Shown here one piece after another: positions 33,622 to 43,301 of a stretch of DNA of 64,000 nt. The stretch's first letter is position 1, and each line of letters opens with the position of its first letter. The notes under the pieces are model-generated. The model made no database searches. It was not told the origin of the DNA and was given only the letters and a program-made list of their open reading frames with translations. This stretch comes from Streptomyces halobius. Its GTDB lineage: Bacteria > Actinomycetota > Actinomycetes > Streptomycetales > Streptomycetaceae. Made by a program: the position numbers and the translations under genes. The stretch is from contig NZ_CP086322.1 of NCBI RefSeq assembly GCF_023277745.1, positions 3,968,001 through 4,032,000 of the forward strand, in the 5' to 3' direction.

Positions 33622-34743
33622 TTACGCCGTGAGCCGCTGCCCCAGCCACCGGAAGACCTCCGGCACCTGGTTCTTCCACACCTCCGTGGTGTGACCGCCG
33701 GTCCCCGAGAGCAGCCGGACGGTGACCGTCGTCGGCTGCTGCGCCAGCTGCCGCAGCCCGATGCCCGCCTGGTAGCCGTCGCCCGACGCGCCCGAGACAT
33801 ACAGCGCCGTCCGCGGCGGCTTCCCGGCCGCGTTGGCGGACTTCAGGATGTGCAGCGGATTGGACTCGACCCGCAGTCTCGGGTCCTTGCCCGCGAGCGA
33901 ATCGGGCTCGATCGCCGGGTCGTTGTAGCCGGACAGCGCGACCGCGGCCCGATAGCGGTCCGGGTGGGCGAGGGCGAGCTTCGTGGCGCAGTGGGCGCCC
34001 GCCGAGTAGCCCGCCAGGGCCCAGGAGTCCGGTGTGTCGCCGGCCCGGAAGTTGTCGATCACCATCCGGCGGACGTCCACGGTCAGCCAGCTGTCGGCGT
34101 TGGCCTTCCCCGGAATGTTGACGCACCCGGTGTCGGCGCCGTTGAGGATGTTGGTCCGGGGCGCCACCAGGATGAACGGCTTGATCTGACCGCTCCGCAT
34201 CAGCGGCCGCAGCTGTTCACCGGCCTTCAGCGACCCCAGCCAGGACTTCGACGAGCCGGGGTAGCCGGGCAGCAGCTCGACCACCGGGAACTTCCTGTCC
34301 CTGTACGCGGGATCGTCGTACTGCGGCGGCAGCCAGATGTAGACCTCGCCGTTGACGCCGGAGATCCTGCCCTTGAGGTCGGTCATCCGCACGCCCGAGC
34401 CCACCACCGGGTCGTCCGCCGGCCGGAACGTCTGGAGCTGCTTGGGCACGTCCTTGATCTGCTTGCCGCCCATCCCGTCCGGACCGAGGTCCCGGGCGGC
34501 CTCGACGTGGCTTCCCGTGCCGAGCAGATCGTCCCAGGTGCCATAGAGATTATTCGCGTTGTTGACCAGGACGAAGACCAGCGTGACGGCCGTGATCTGC
34601 GCAAACAGCAACATCACGAGGCGGGCGAGGCCACGCATCAGACGCGGCCCGCCGACTCGGCTCCAGAGCGCCAGCGGCAGCACGATGGCGACGATCAGCA
34701 GCGCGACCGAGGTGAGGAGGAAGGGCGTACCCGTCAGGCTCAT
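33622..34743 (-). CDS. Membrane-anchored esterase (PHB depolymerase/esterase D-like)
   Basis: 373 residues from ATG 34743, with GGAGACGAG upstream. Two N-terminal hydrophobic stretches (LLTSVALLIVAIVLPLALW 9-27, LVMLLFAQITAVTLVFVLV 42-60) anchor it. The outside portion is an alpha/beta hydrolase of the esterase D/antigen 85-like type: VYIWLPPQYDDP, FPVVELLPGYPGSSKSWL, nucleophile ALAGYSAGAHCA, and His in LSGTGGHTTEVW. Antigen 85-like mycolyltransferase activity is not expected in Streptomyces; the natural substrate is unknown. Confidence 0.85.
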   Translation of the reverse strand: MSLTGTPFLLTSVALLIVAIVLPLALWSRVGGPRLMRGLARLVMLLFAQITAVTLVFVLVNNANNLYGTWDDLLGTGSHVEAARDLGPDGMGGKQIKDVPKQLQTFRPADDPVVGSGVRMTDLKGRISGVNGEVYIWLPPQYDDPAYRDRKFPVVELLPGYPGSSKSWLGSLKAGEQLRPLMRSGQIKPFILVAPRTNILNGADTGCVNIPGKANADSWLTVDVRRMVIDNFRAGDTPDSWALAGYSAGAHCATKLALAHPDRYRAAVALSGYNDPAIEPDSLAGKDPRLRVESNPLHILKSANAAGKPPRTALYVSGASGDGYQAGIGLRQLAQQPTTVTVRLLSGTGGHTTEVWKNQVPEVFRWLGQRLTA

Positions 34744-35018
34744 CGGGATCTCGTCTCCAGGACATATACGCGGACGACGTGGGCGTGGTTCCGGCCCCAC
34801 CGCCGGCAGCGGGCCTCTCCGCGCCGTTAGATGCCGATCCGCCCGGTTCTGGTTGCCCGACTTCGGACCTTCTTTGCCGGGCCCTCTTTACCGGGCCCTT
34901 CGCCCTTTGAGTCCTGTCGGGGCCGGATGAGCCCTGGTCGCGGCCGAATGATCCCTGGTCGGGGCCGGGGCCTGGCTTTCCCCGGCGACCCGTCCCGCCC
35001 CGCTGCGGTCGGCCCTGG
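34744..35018. other. Gap with short repeats between the esterase and LuxR regulator genes
   Basis: 275 bases. TTGCCGGGCCCTCTTTACCGGGCCCTTCGCCC shows two GCCGGGCCCT/ACCGGGCCCT copies, and CCCTGGTCGGGGCCG recurs three times near 34915-34970. No gene seen; a terminator for the LuxR gene probably lies here. Confidence 0.4.
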
Positions 35019-35747
35019 TCAGACCAGCCGCCGGGCCGCCGCCCACCGCGTCAGCTCGGTGCGGTTGGAGAGCTGGAGCTTGCGCAGCACCGCCGAGACA
35101 TGCGATTCGACCGTCTTGATGGAGATGAACAGCTGCTTCCCGACCTCCTTGTACGCATAACCGCGGGCGATCAGCCGCAGGACCTCGCGCTCGCGCTGGG
35201 TGAGCTTGTCCAGGGCCTCGTCCACCAGCGGGGCCTCCGTGTTGGAGAAGGCGTCCAGGACGAAACCGGCCAGCCTCGGGGAGAACACCGCATCCCCGTC
35301 GGCGACCCGGAAGATCGCTTTGACCAGCTCCGTGCCGGTGATGGTCTTGGTGACATAGCCGCGGGCGCCGCCGCGGATGACCCCGATCACGTCCTCGGCG
35401 GCGTCCGAGACGGAGAGCGCCAGGAAGCGGACCGGGCGCTCGGGGTCGGCCATCATGAGCGTGCTGCGGTTCAGCACCTCGACGCCGCCGCCCCCGGGGA
35501 GGTGTACGTCCAGGAGGACGACCTCGGGCCGGGTGGCGGTGATGACCGTCATCGCCTGGTCGACGTCGGCGGCCTCGCCGACCACCTCGACACGGGTGCG
35601 CTCGGTCTCGCCGATCTCGGCCTGGACACCGGCCCGGAACATCCGGTGGTCGTCGACCAGGACGACCCGGACCGTCCGGTCCTCCGCCGCCCCGGTACCG
35701 CTCTCGCCCGGCTCCGCCGCGCCCTGCTGTGCGTCGTCGCTGCTCAT
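35019..35747 (-). CDS. NarL/LuxR-type response regulator
   Basis: 242 residues from ATG 35747; starts at 35783 and 35855 are possible. The REC domain has DD in VVLVDDHRMFRAG, the phospho-acceptor Asp in VVLLDVHLPGGGG, and the switch Ser and Lys in LALSVSD and VTKTITG. The LuxR helix-turn-helix is TQREREVLRLIARGYAYKEV, ending SIKTVESHVSAVLRKL. Its cognate kinase is the next gene upstream (130 bases), as in PspC/LiaSR-like envelope-stress systems. Confidence 0.93.
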   Translation of the reverse strand: MSSDDAQQGAAEPGESGTGAAEDRTVRVVLVDDHRMFRAGVQAEIGETERTRVEVVGEAADVDQAMTVITATRPEVVLLDVHLPGGGGVEVLNRSTLMMADPERPVRFLALSVSDAAEDVIGVIRGGARGYVTKTITGTELVKAIFRVADGDAVFSPRLAGFVLDAFSNTEAPLVDEALDKLTQREREVLRLIARGYAYKEVGKQLFISIKTVESHVSAVLRKLQLSNRTELTRWAAARRLV

Positions 35748-35877
35748 CTCGTCCGCCCGTCCCTCGGTGTGCTGCCCCGTCATCATTCCGCGCGCGAGCC
35801 CCCTCATGCCGCCACCGGCCGACGTCCCGCAACCACGGTCATTCGCTTCCGTCATGCGGTTCCGTACTCACCCACGG

Positions 35878-37173
35878 TCATTCGCTTCCGTCCTCACCGC
35901 GCTCCATTTCCAGCTCGACGACCGTGCCGCCTTCGGGGGCGGAGCGGAGTCGGGCCGTGCCGCCGTTGCGCTCCATCCGGCCGATGATGGATTCCCGTAC
36001 GCCCATCCGGTCCTCGGGGACCGCGTCCAGGTCGAACCCGGGGCCGCGGTCGCGCACCGAGACAAAGACCGTACGGCCCTCCACCTCGGCGTAGACCTGC
36101 ACCGCACCGCCCTCGCCACCGTACTTGGCGGCATTGACCATCGCCTCGCGCGCGGCCTGTATCTGGGCACCCAGCGCCTCGTCCAGCGGGCAGTCGCCGA
36201 CGACCACGACCTCGATCGGAACGCCGTGATGGTCCTCCACCTCCGCCGCGGTCCCGCGCACCGCCTCCCCCAGGGTCTCCGGCTCCTGGTCCTCGTCCTT
36301 GCCGCGGCCCTCGGGTTTGTAGAGCCAGGAGCGCAGTTCGCGCTCCTGGGCGCGGGCCAGCCGCGCGACCTCCCGGGGGTCGCCGGCACTGCGCTGGATC
36401 AGGGTGAGGGTGTGCAGCACGGAGTCGTGGACGTGGGCGGCGACCTCGGCGCGCTCCTGGGCGCGGATGCGCATCAGCCGCTCCTCGGAGAGGTCCTGCG
36501 TCATCCGCACCAGGTAGGGGCCCGCCAGCAGCGCGATGCCGACGACGACGGCGAGCGCGGCCTGCAGCACCGAGCCGAGGTGCCGCACCGAGCCCTGCAG
36601 CACGACGATGCCGGTCACGCCGATGCCGACCAGAGCCACTCCGGCCGCGCCACGCAGCATCGCCAGCAGATCCTTGCGGCGGCCCAGCTCCAGCCACTGA
36701 GCGCGGCGCGCGTTGTCCGCCTGGCGCCACACCAGGGCGACACCGACGCCGATCAGCAGCACCGGCCACAGATAGCCGTTGGCCTGGCCCAGCTGGAACC
36801 GGGACGCGACGATCGCGGCGCCGACCAGCAGCGCGATCAGCGCGAAGACCTGGCCCTTGTCGGGTCTGCGGCTCAGCAGCCGCCGCTTGTCATCGGCCGT
36901 CGCCCGGCGCCGGGCCTCCACGCCGCCGACGCCCAGCGGCACGAAGAACCAGAACGCGGCATAGAGCAGCGCCCCCATGCCCTCGGCCATGAAGAGCGCC
37001 ACGAACACGATCCGCACCCAGGAGACCGGCAGCCCGAGATGCCCCGCGAGACCGCGCGCGACACCACCGAGCAGCCGCCCGTCGGCGCTGCGGTAGAGCT
37101 TCCGCACGGGCGGTTCGTCGGGATCCGGCGCCGGGGCGTAGCTCGTGCCGGCGCGGGGTGGCGCGGTGGTCAT
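35878..37173 (-). CDS. PspC-domain sensor histidine kinase
   Basis: 431 residues from ATG 37173; GTG 37188 is the alternative. The N-terminal PspC domain is LYRSADGRLLGGVARGLAGH then MAEGMGALLYAAFWFFVPLG (about 25-85). Four more hydrophobic segments follow (about 108-215). The HisKA_3 helix has VAAHVHDSVLHTLTLIQ (phospho-His in the HD-type motif), and the HATPase domain has NAAKYGGEGG and DRGPGFDLDAVPEDR. It should phosphorylate the LuxR regulator downstream in response to envelope stress. PspC at the N-terminus acting as the sensor is known in actinobacteria. Confidence 0.92.
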   Translation of the reverse strand: MTTAPPRAGTSYAPAPDPDEPPVRKLYRSADGRLLGGVARGLAGHLGLPVSWVRIVFVALFMAEGMGALLYAAFWFFVPLGVGGVEARRRATADDKRRLLSRRPDKGQVFALIALLVGAAIVASRFQLGQANGYLWPVLLIGVGVALVWRQADNARRAQWLELGRRKDLLAMLRGAAGVALVGIGVTGIVVLQGSVRHLGSVLQAALAVVVGIALLAGPYLVRMTQDLSEERLMRIRAQERAEVAAHVHDSVLHTLTLIQRSAGDPREVARLARAQERELRSWLYKPEGRGKDEDQEPETLGEAVRGTAAEVEDHHGVPIEVVVVGDCPLDEALGAQIQAAREAMVNAAKYGGEGGAVQVYAEVEGRTVFVSVRDRGPGFDLDAVPEDRMGVRESIIGRMERNGGTARLRSAPEGGTVVELEMERGEDGSE

Positions 37174-37270
37174 GTCCCCGATCGTCACACGCCGCAGACG
37201 CGTACGACATCAGGGGCGACCCTGACCGGACCCGGAGATCCGTATCAGGGTCTCCCCTACCCCTCGTGCG

Positions 37271-38995
37271 TTACTTGTGGCTGAATCCGTCGCGCACCGC
37301 GGTGAATACGGGCACGTACTTCTGCCACTGGGCAGAGGGGGCGGAGAGGTAGATCGCGTACTCGTCGCCCCCCTCGCGTCCGAACCCCAGGTCCACGGCG
37401 CGCCATTCGCGGGCCCTGCCCTGCCAGCTGAACTCCCAGATGGCCGCCGGGCTGCCGCGGAACATGGTGTCCTGCAGCCGCAGCCGGTCGTAGCGGGACA
37501 CCTTCGCCTTCAGCTGCTCCTCGACCTGCTGGAAATGCCGTACGTGGTCCGAGCTGGCAAAGCTCAGCACGCTGACCTTCAGATTGACCATTCCAGAGGG
37601 ATCGACGTAGTCGACCTCCCTGAGGTCCGGCTTGACCTTTCGGGTCCACCCGTCGGGAACGGGGAAGGAGACGCCGAGCTTCTTCTCCTCCACCTGGTGA
37701 TATCCGGCCGGAACGGGCGGCAGCTCGCTCGGGCCGGGCTTCGGTTTGCCGGTACTGCCGTGCTCGGTGGGGGCCGTGTTTCCCAATGCCTGGTCCGTGG
37801 ACGGGTCCAGGTAACCCAAGGTGTAGAGGACGCCCCCCGTGATGGCCACGGCGGCGAGGGCGCTCATGACGCTCCAGACGAGGGCGCGGCGGCGACCCGG
37901 GCGGCTCTTGACGGCGGTCGCCGCCGTGTGGGAATCCGGCGCGGGATCCGGCTCGTCGCCCGGGGTGGAGGGGTGGGACGGGTGGGACGAGGACACCGGA
38001 CGGGTGACCGCCCGCGTCCCTTCGCCCGACGTCGCCTCCCCGCTTCCGGTTCCGCTTCCGTCCCCGTTTCGTTTCCCGCTGCCGCTTTCACTCCCCGTTG
38101 CGCTTCCGCCGCCCTGCCACAGCGTTCCGCGGCCCAGCGGCGCCGTGTCCGCGTCCTCCTCCGCCGCCCGAAGCGCCTCCTCGACGACGTCGGACGGCGG
38201 ACGGTCCGCCGGGTCCTTGGCCAGCAGCGCCTCGATCAGGGAGGTCAGCGGACCGGCATGGCGCGGCGGCTCCAGCGGATCCATGGCGATGGCGTACGCC
38301 GTCTCGATGGCGGTGTGCTTACGGAACGGGGGGCACCCCTCGACCGCCTGATAGAGCGTCGCGCCCAGCGCCCACAGGTCCGAGGCGGGCCCGGGGGTGC
38401 CGCCCTTGACCCGTTCGGGCGCCAAGTAGTCGATGGAGCCCACCAGCTCGCCGGTCTTGGTGAGCGTGGAGGTCCCGGAGGCGACCGCGATGCCGAAGTC
38501 GGTGAGGACGACCCGGCCGTCCTCACCGAGGAGGACGTTGCCCGGTTTGACGTCGCGGTGCAGCACACCGGCCGAGTGCGCGGCACGAAGCGCCGCGATC
38601 ATGCCGCGCCCGATGCGCGCGGCCTCCCGGGGCGGCAGCGTACGGTCCTCCCGGGCGGCCTCCTTGATGGCGTCGCCGAGCGTCGAGGACGGGACGTACT
38701 CCATGACGATGCACGGCAGGCCGGCGTCGTCGACGACATCGTGCACGCTCACCACATTGGGGTGGTTGATGCGGGCCGCGGCCTGCGCCTCACGGGTGGT
38801 GCGTTCATGGCGGGTGGCGAGCTCGTCCGGTTCCAGCTGGGCCGATACCTGCAGACGCTTGACCGCGACCTGGCGGCCGAGGACTTCGTCCCGGGCCCGC
38901 CAGACGGTGCCCATACCGCCCTGGCCTATCCGCTCGACCAGGCGGTACCGCCCGGAGACCAGTCGCCCCTCGTCCACCGATGCCGCCTCCGTCAC
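37271..38995 (-). CDS. Membrane Ser/Thr protein kinase with extracytoplasmic sensor
   Basis: 574 residues from GTG 38995, with GGAGGG 7 bases upstream. Kinase 16-280: GQGGMGTVW loop (25-33), Lys46, HRDVKPGN (146-153), DFG (166-168), APE (192-194). All catalytic residues are intact. A Ser/Gly/Thr/Glu-rich juxtamembrane linker (290-365), then a transmembrane helix (VMSALAAVAITGGVLYTLGYL), a Pro/Gly stretch and an outside domain of about 140 residues (PVPAGYHQVEEKKLGVSFPV ... EYAIYLSAPSAQW). There are no PASTA repeats. The same outside domain type appears in the second kinase of this window. Confidence 0.93.
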   Translation of the reverse strand: MTEAASVDEGRLVSGRYRLVERIGQGGMGTVWRARDEVLGRQVAVKRLQVSAQLEPDELATRHERTTREAQAAARINHPNVVSVHDVVDDAGLPCIVMEYVPSSTLGDAIKEAAREDRTLPPREAARIGRGMIAALRAAHSAGVLHRDVKPGNVLLGEDGRVVLTDFGIAVASGTSTLTKTGELVGSIDYLAPERVKGGTPGPASDLWALGATLYQAVEGCPPFRKHTAIETAYAIAMDPLEPPRHAGPLTSLIEALLAKDPADRPPSDVVEEALRAAEEDADTAPLGRGTLWQGGGSATGSESGSGKRNGDGSGTGSGEATSGEGTRAVTRPVSSSHPSHPSTPGDEPDPAPDSHTAATAVKSRPGRRRALVWSVMSALAAVAITGGVLYTLGYLDPSTDQALGNTAPTEHGSTGKPKPGPSELPPVPAGYHQVEEKKLGVSFPVPDGWTRKVKPDLREVDYVDPSGMVNLKVSVLSFASSDHVRHFQQVEEQLKAKVSRYDRLRLQDTMFRGSPAAIWEFSWQGRAREWRAVDLGFGREGGDEYAIYLSAPSAQWQKYVPVFTAVRDGFSHK

Positions 38996-39246
38996 CGCAC
39001 GCCCCTCCGGAAACCCATACGCATCCGGGGCGCAAGGATAGTCTCCGACGTGGCCGGACCGGCCTCGGGCCACGGCCCGGCTCCGGCCCGGTCGCGGCCC
39101 GCGGGGACGGGTGCGGGCGATCGGGCCGGAAGCCGGGGCGATATGCGAACCCCCGAGGGATATCGGGGTTCCCCGAGGCGGATCTCAGGGTTCAGCCAGG
39201 GTTTCCACTGATGCCGGGCCCCCGCCGCGCTTGTCACCATGGCCTC
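38996..39246. promoter_or_regulatory. Divergent region with inverted repeats
   Basis: 251 bases. AACCCCCGA (39148-39156) faces ATCGGGGTT (39162-39170), an interrupted inverted repeat that could be an operator for the PspC-protein gene. CAGGGTT and CAGCCAGGGTTT follow as direct repeats just upstream of the start. Confidence 0.35.
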
Positions 39247-40704
39247 ATGAACGATGCAGCCCCCGCCGAGGAGTCGGCACCCTCCGGCGCCGGCCCCACC
39301 CCGCCGCGGACCACACTGCGCCGCAGCCGACGGCACAAGGTGGTCGCCGGGGTGTGCGGCGGGCTGGGCCGGCAGTGGGATCTCGACCCGGTCATCTTCC
39401 GGATCGTGCTGGCCGTCCTCGCCGTCTCCGGCGGCCTCGGCCTGATCGTCTACGGCTTCGCCTGGCTCATCATCCCCTTGGAGGGCGAGGAGGAGAGCGA
39501 GGGGCGCCGGTTGCTCTCCGGCCGCGTCGAGGGCTCCGCGCTGTCGGCCCTGCTCTTCGCCCTGGTCGGCTGTGCGCTGTTTCTGACGACTCTCGGGAAG
39601 GGCAGCGTGATGTCCTTCGCCATCATGCTGTCGCTCGCCGTGGCCGGTTCCGCGTACTGGTCGCGGCAGCGCCGCCGGGCGGAGTCCGAGGGCCTGGAGT
39701 CGATGGACGCCGCCACCGCCCAGGCCGTCGCCGACGCCCCGCCGGAGACCAAGGCGCCCCCGGTGCCCACCAGTCCGTCCTGGTGGCGCGAACCGCGCTC
39801 CAAGGACGCGACGGCCGGTGCGGGCTATCTGTGGGGACCGGAGAACGACGCCCTCGACATCACCTACGAATTCCAGCACGGCGCGGGCGCAACAGCAGGC
39901 CCCGGGCCGCACGGCGCCGGGCCGGAAGACCGCCCCTGGAAGGCCGCGCCGCCGCACGCCGCGCAGCCCCCGCGCCGTACGTCCCGGGCCGGCCGCCCCA
40001 TCGGCGGCTGGACGTTCCTGCTGGCGCTGCTCGCCGGCACCGGCACCGCCCTCGGCGTCTCCCGATACGACGCCCTCGCCCCCTCCCTCCAGGCGGGGCT
40101 GGCCTGTGCGCTGGTTGTTTTCGGCCTGGGCCTGGTGGTCAGCGCCTGGCTGGGCCGGACGGGCGGCGGCACGGTCTTCATGGTGGTGCTGACCGCCGTA
40201 CTGCTGGCGGGCGCGACGGCGCTGCCCGACAACATCACCACCAACTGGCAGCACCGCACCTGGACCCCCAGCAGCCTCGCCGCCGTCCGGCCGCATTACG
40301 AACTCGGCTCCGGGGAAGGCCGGTTGGACCTCAGCCGGCTGCCCCTCAAGGACGGCCGCACGGTCCACACCAGCGCGGAGGTGGGCGCCGGCCGGCTCCA
40401 GGTGACGCTGCCCCAAGGTGTCACCGTCCATCTCTCCGTCTCCCTCGGCGTCGGCGATATCCAGCTGCCCGGCGATGCGCCCGACGATGTGGACCTCTCC
40501 GCCGGCGCTCAGGAGCGGGCGATCACACTGCCCGCCTACGGCCTCAAGAAGGGCGAGAAACCCCGCGGCTCCCTGGACCTCGACCTCAGAGTCGGCGCCG
40601 GCCAGGTCGATGTCCGACGCGCCACACCCGTACCCGCGCCTGCTACGTCCCTACCCGCGGCCGTCCCGGCGACGCCCCCGACCCGTCAGGGAGCCCCCTC
40701 GTGA
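39247..40704 (+). CDS. PspC-domain protein with LiaF-like C-terminus
   Basis: 485 residues from ATG 39247. PspC domain 19-80: LRRSRRHKVVAGVCGGLGRQ then VLAVSGGLGLIVYGFAWLIIP. Further hydrophobic segments lie about 95-135 and 255-325. The C-terminal part (LDLSRLPLKDGRTVHTSAEV, VTLPQGVTVHLSVSLGVG) resembles the beta-sheet LiaF/DUF2154-like domain. PspC plus LiaF-like domains near a PspC kinase point to an envelope-stress module. Its stop overlaps the next start (GTGA). Confidence 0.88.
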   Translation: MNDAAPAEESAPSGAGPTPPRTTLRRSRRHKVVAGVCGGLGRQWDLDPVIFRIVLAVLAVSGGLGLIVYGFAWLIIPLEGEEESEGRRLLSGRVEGSALSALLFALVGCALFLTTLGKGSVMSFAIMLSLAVAGSAYWSRQRRRAESEGLESMDAATAQAVADAPPETKAPPVPTSPSWWREPRSKDATAGAGYLWGPENDALDITYEFQHGAGATAGPGPHGAGPEDRPWKAAPPHAAQPPRRTSRAGRPIGGWTFLLALLAGTGTALGVSRYDALAPSLQAGLACALVVFGLGLVVSAWLGRTGGGTVFMVVLTAVLLAGATALPDNITTNWQHRTWTPSSLAAVRPHYELGSGEGRLDLSRLPLKDGRTVHTSAEVGAGRLQVTLPQGVTVHLSVSLGVGDIQLPGDAPDDVDLSAGAQERAITLPAYGLKKGEKPRGSLDLDLRVGAGQVDVRRATPVPAPATSLPAAVPATPPTRQGAPS

Positions 40705-40907
40705 AGCGCCACCCCTTCGAACCGGCCCGCCTGATCTCGGGCGTTACGGCCATCACCGTCGGCGTCGGATACGGCCTCGACGCCCTCGGCGTCTGGCACC
40801 CACCCGGCCCCTGGCTCTTCTTCGCCATTCCCGCCGGCCTGGTCCTCTCCGGTATCACCGCCGCCATCTGGGCCACGACCCGCCGCCATCCCTCGCATCA
40901 GTCATGA
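40701..40907 (+). CDS. Small two-helix membrane protein
   Basis: 68 residues from GTG 40701, overlapping the preceding stop by 4 bases. Hydrophobic segments ARLISGVTAITVGVGYGLDAL (9-29) and PWLFFAIPAGLVLSGITAAIW (37-57), with a basic C-terminus. Translationally coupled to the PspC/LiaF-like gene, hence likely a partner. No named family. Confidence 0.75.
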   Translation: MKRHPFEPARLISGVTAITVGVGYGLDALGVWHPPGPWLFFAIPAGLVLSGITAAIWATTRRHPSHQS

Positions 40908-40942
40908 CGCGGCACCCGCGCAACCAGCGAGAACGGCCGGAC

Positions 40943-41473
40943 TCAGCCGAACAACTGGGCCCCGTGCCGGCTGCGGCGGGTCGCCAGCGCCTTGTCCAGG
41001 GAGAGCATCGGCGCGCCGGCGAGTATCAGCGGGACCCAGGCCATCAGATAGACGAGGTCGTTGCCGTAGTAGTACGGCTCGATCGACCAGCTCACGGTGA
41101 GCCACAGCGTCAGGGAGATGAACGCTCCGCCGAACGCGGCCAGCCGCCCCACCAGTCCGACGAGCGTCCCGACACCCACCGCCAGTTCGCCGATGGCGAT
41201 CGCGTAACCAAAGCCCACGGGACTGTTCTGGGCCAGCTCCACCAACTGCGGCAGCGCCGCCGAGTCATGCACCTGGCTCAGCACCTCACCGAGCGATCCC
41301 GTGCCGCGGGCCGCCAGAAACCCGGCGTCCGTCAGCTTGTCGAGCCCGGCGTAGATGAAGGTGCCGCCGAGGAAGAAGCGCAGCGGCAGCAACGCATAAC
41401 GCGCCATCTGCCCCCGGAACCCGGCGCCCGCCCCTCCCAAATCGGCACCGATCGTACGATCCGCGTGAACCAT
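40943..41473 (-). CDS. DoxX family membrane protein
   Basis: 176 residues from ATG 41473, with GGAGAGGCGG upstream. Four hydrophobic segments, with LPLRFFLGGTFIYAGLDKLTD and PVGFGYAIAIGELAVGVGTLV typical of DoxX/thiosulfate:quinone reductase-like proteins (Pfam DoxX). Role unclear; some relatives act in thiol or redox balance. Convergent with the 68-residue protein gene, 35 bases apart. Confidence 0.88.
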   Translation of the reverse strand: MVHADRTIGADLGGAGAGFRGQMARYALLPLRFFLGGTFIYAGLDKLTDAGFLAARGTGSLGEVLSQVHDSAALPQLVELAQNSPVGFGYAIAIGELAVGVGTLVGLVGRLAAFGGAFISLTLWLTVSWSIEPYYYGNDLVYLMAWVPLILAGAPMLSLDKALATRRSRHGAQLFG

Positions 41474-41741
41474 GACGTCCGCCTCTCCGTTGCCATCGGG
41501 CGCACACGATTGTGCCCGCGACCGCCCCTGATGGGGAGAGATACGCATGCATGTGCGCGGCGCGTTCAACCACCCGACGCACGTCAGAGAGCTGCCGCAC
41601 ACAAAGGAGAAACCCCGCGGGCGCCCCGCGGCCCGCGCCCCTCGACGGACCGCTCGGCTCGCCCGTCGGCCTTCGCCGCGAGTCCTGCCCGTCGACCCGC
41701 GCCGCCCCTCAACCGCCGCCCCGCCCGTCGACGCGCGCCGC

Positions 41742-43010
41742 TCAGTCCTGCACATCGACGGGATGGCCGCGCGTCTCCACGCCCGCCGCCGTGACGACGC
41801 TGACCTTCACCCGGCCCGGTTCCACATCGACCGGCACCGGCACGGTCAGCACCCCGTCCGTCGGGTTGGCGAAGCCGCCCGCGACCGGCACCAGAGGGAC
41901 CGGGACGTGCACCGCGCCGATCCGTACGACGGTATGGGCGAGCCGGTGCGGAGTCCCCGCGCCCGGCGGGACGAAGCCGGTGCCGCGGATCTCGATGTCG
42001 TCGCCGGTACGGATCGGCGCGGCGAGATCGCCCAGCTCCCGGGACCGCACCACCGACAGAATGACCGGACGCCCGCCCTCCATCAGCTTCCCGGCGAGAT
42101 ACGTCGCCCCGGAGAGGGCCATCAGGACCACCAATCCCCAGGGCAGTTCGGGAAGTTGACCGGGATGTCCGGCCAGCCGCACCAGCACCAGGCCCGCCAT
42201 GGCCGCGTTCACCAGGGCGTACTGCGCATCCGTGAAGCTGCCACGCCCCGCGTCGTCCGCCAACAGGTCGACGGCCCGGGGCCGTTCGGCGGGCACCTTC
42301 TGCAGCCGCCCGGTCCGGATGCGCGCCGCCACCAGACCGTACGCCAGCACCGCCACCCCGCACCCGATCGCCAGCACCGCCAACAGCGAGAGGGAATGGA
42401 AGAGTTCGAGGCCGGCGAGGAGGCGACGCCGCCCGTCCTCATCGGGCGCCGCCGCCAGCCGGACGGCCGCCAGCAGTACGACGTACAGCACCACCGCCAC
42501 CCAGCCGACGGCGACCGCACGCGAGGTCGACAGCCGCCCGTCCTCACCGATCACCGGCGCCAGCACCCCGCCCTGCCGGCGATGCCGCCAGGCCGCCAGG
42601 GTCAGCACGATCGCCGGCACACCGGATGCGATCAGTCCCACCGTACGGCCCATGGTCCAGCCCGACCCGATGGCGGTCAGCGCCTGACCGAGCAGCAGCG
42701 CCACCACAGCGCCCCACACCACCAGCAGCGTGCGCCGCCGTACGGCCGCCAGCCAGGCGACCTTTTCGGCGGCACCGCGTTCGGCCAGCTCCTGTGCAGA
42801 AAGGGTGAGTTCGTCGGACACCCACTGCCGGGCGGCTCCGGCGGAGTGCGCGAGTCCGGTCGGCACCCCACGCCCGGCGGCGAAGTCCTCGCGCATCGCG
42901 ACAAACGCGGCGACCGCCTGCCGATGCCCCTCGCGGGCGCCGTGCGGGCATCGGCCGCACAGACACGCGCCGCCGTCGCCGCCTTCCGTGCCACCCCCTG
43001 ACTCGCCCAT
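41742..43010 (-). CDS. Multi-pass membrane protein with C-terminal extracytoplasmic domain
   Basis: 422 residues from ATG 43010. A Cys-rich start (GACLCGRCPHG, residues 13-23) looks like a small metal-binding loop. About seven hydrophobic segments follow (85-270), then a soluble domain (about 300-422: DDIEIRGTGFVPPGAGTPHR, LTVPVPVDVEPGRVKVSVVT) that looks beta-rich, like a cell-surface module. No family recognised. An upstream TTG with AAGAGAAG is possible but weaker. Confidence 0.75.
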   Translation of the reverse strand: MGESGGGTEGGDGGACLCGRCPHGAREGHRQAVAAFVAMREDFAAGRGVPTGLAHSAGAARQWVSDELTLSAQELAERGAAEKVAWLAAVRRRTLLVVWGAVVALLLGQALTAIGSGWTMGRTVGLIASGVPAIVLTLAAWRHRRQGGVLAPVIGEDGRLSTSRAVAVGWVAVVLYVVLLAAVRLAAAPDEDGRRRLLAGLELFHSLSLLAVLAIGCGVAVLAYGLVAARIRTGRLQKVPAERPRAVDLLADDAGRGSFTDAQYALVNAAMAGLVLVRLAGHPGQLPELPWGLVVLMALSGATYLAGKLMEGGRPVILSVVRSRELGDLAAPIRTGDDIEIRGTGFVPPGAGTPHRLAHTVVRIGAVHVPVPLVPVAGGFANPTDGVLTVPVPVDVEPGRVKVSVVTAAGVETRGHPVDVQD

Positions 43011-43301
43011 TCCGGCCACCCCGCCTGCCGCTTCCACCGACACGTCCGCTACCGCCCCGCCGCCACTCGCGATCAACTTCTCTTCTTTGCAAGGGAATTG
43101 TGCCGCACCCATCCACCTGGGCCACCAAAAGTCCAGCTGACGAAGGGTGACTGTGATTTCTGCGGGTTGACGTATGACTTCACACCCCGCAATACGCACA
43201 TCCACACGACAAACACCCCCGCGAGCACGCCACTTCCCACGTTCGGGGGAAGTGGCGGTCCGCGAAGGCTGAGACACCCGCGCGCTGCGCAAGCTGTCGG
43301 C
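43011..43301. other. Divergent intergenic region
   Basis: 291 bases between divergent genes. Moderately AT-rich (TTGACGTATGACTTCACACC, near 43165-43185), where a sigma-type promoter could lie. No gene seen. Confidence 0.4.
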
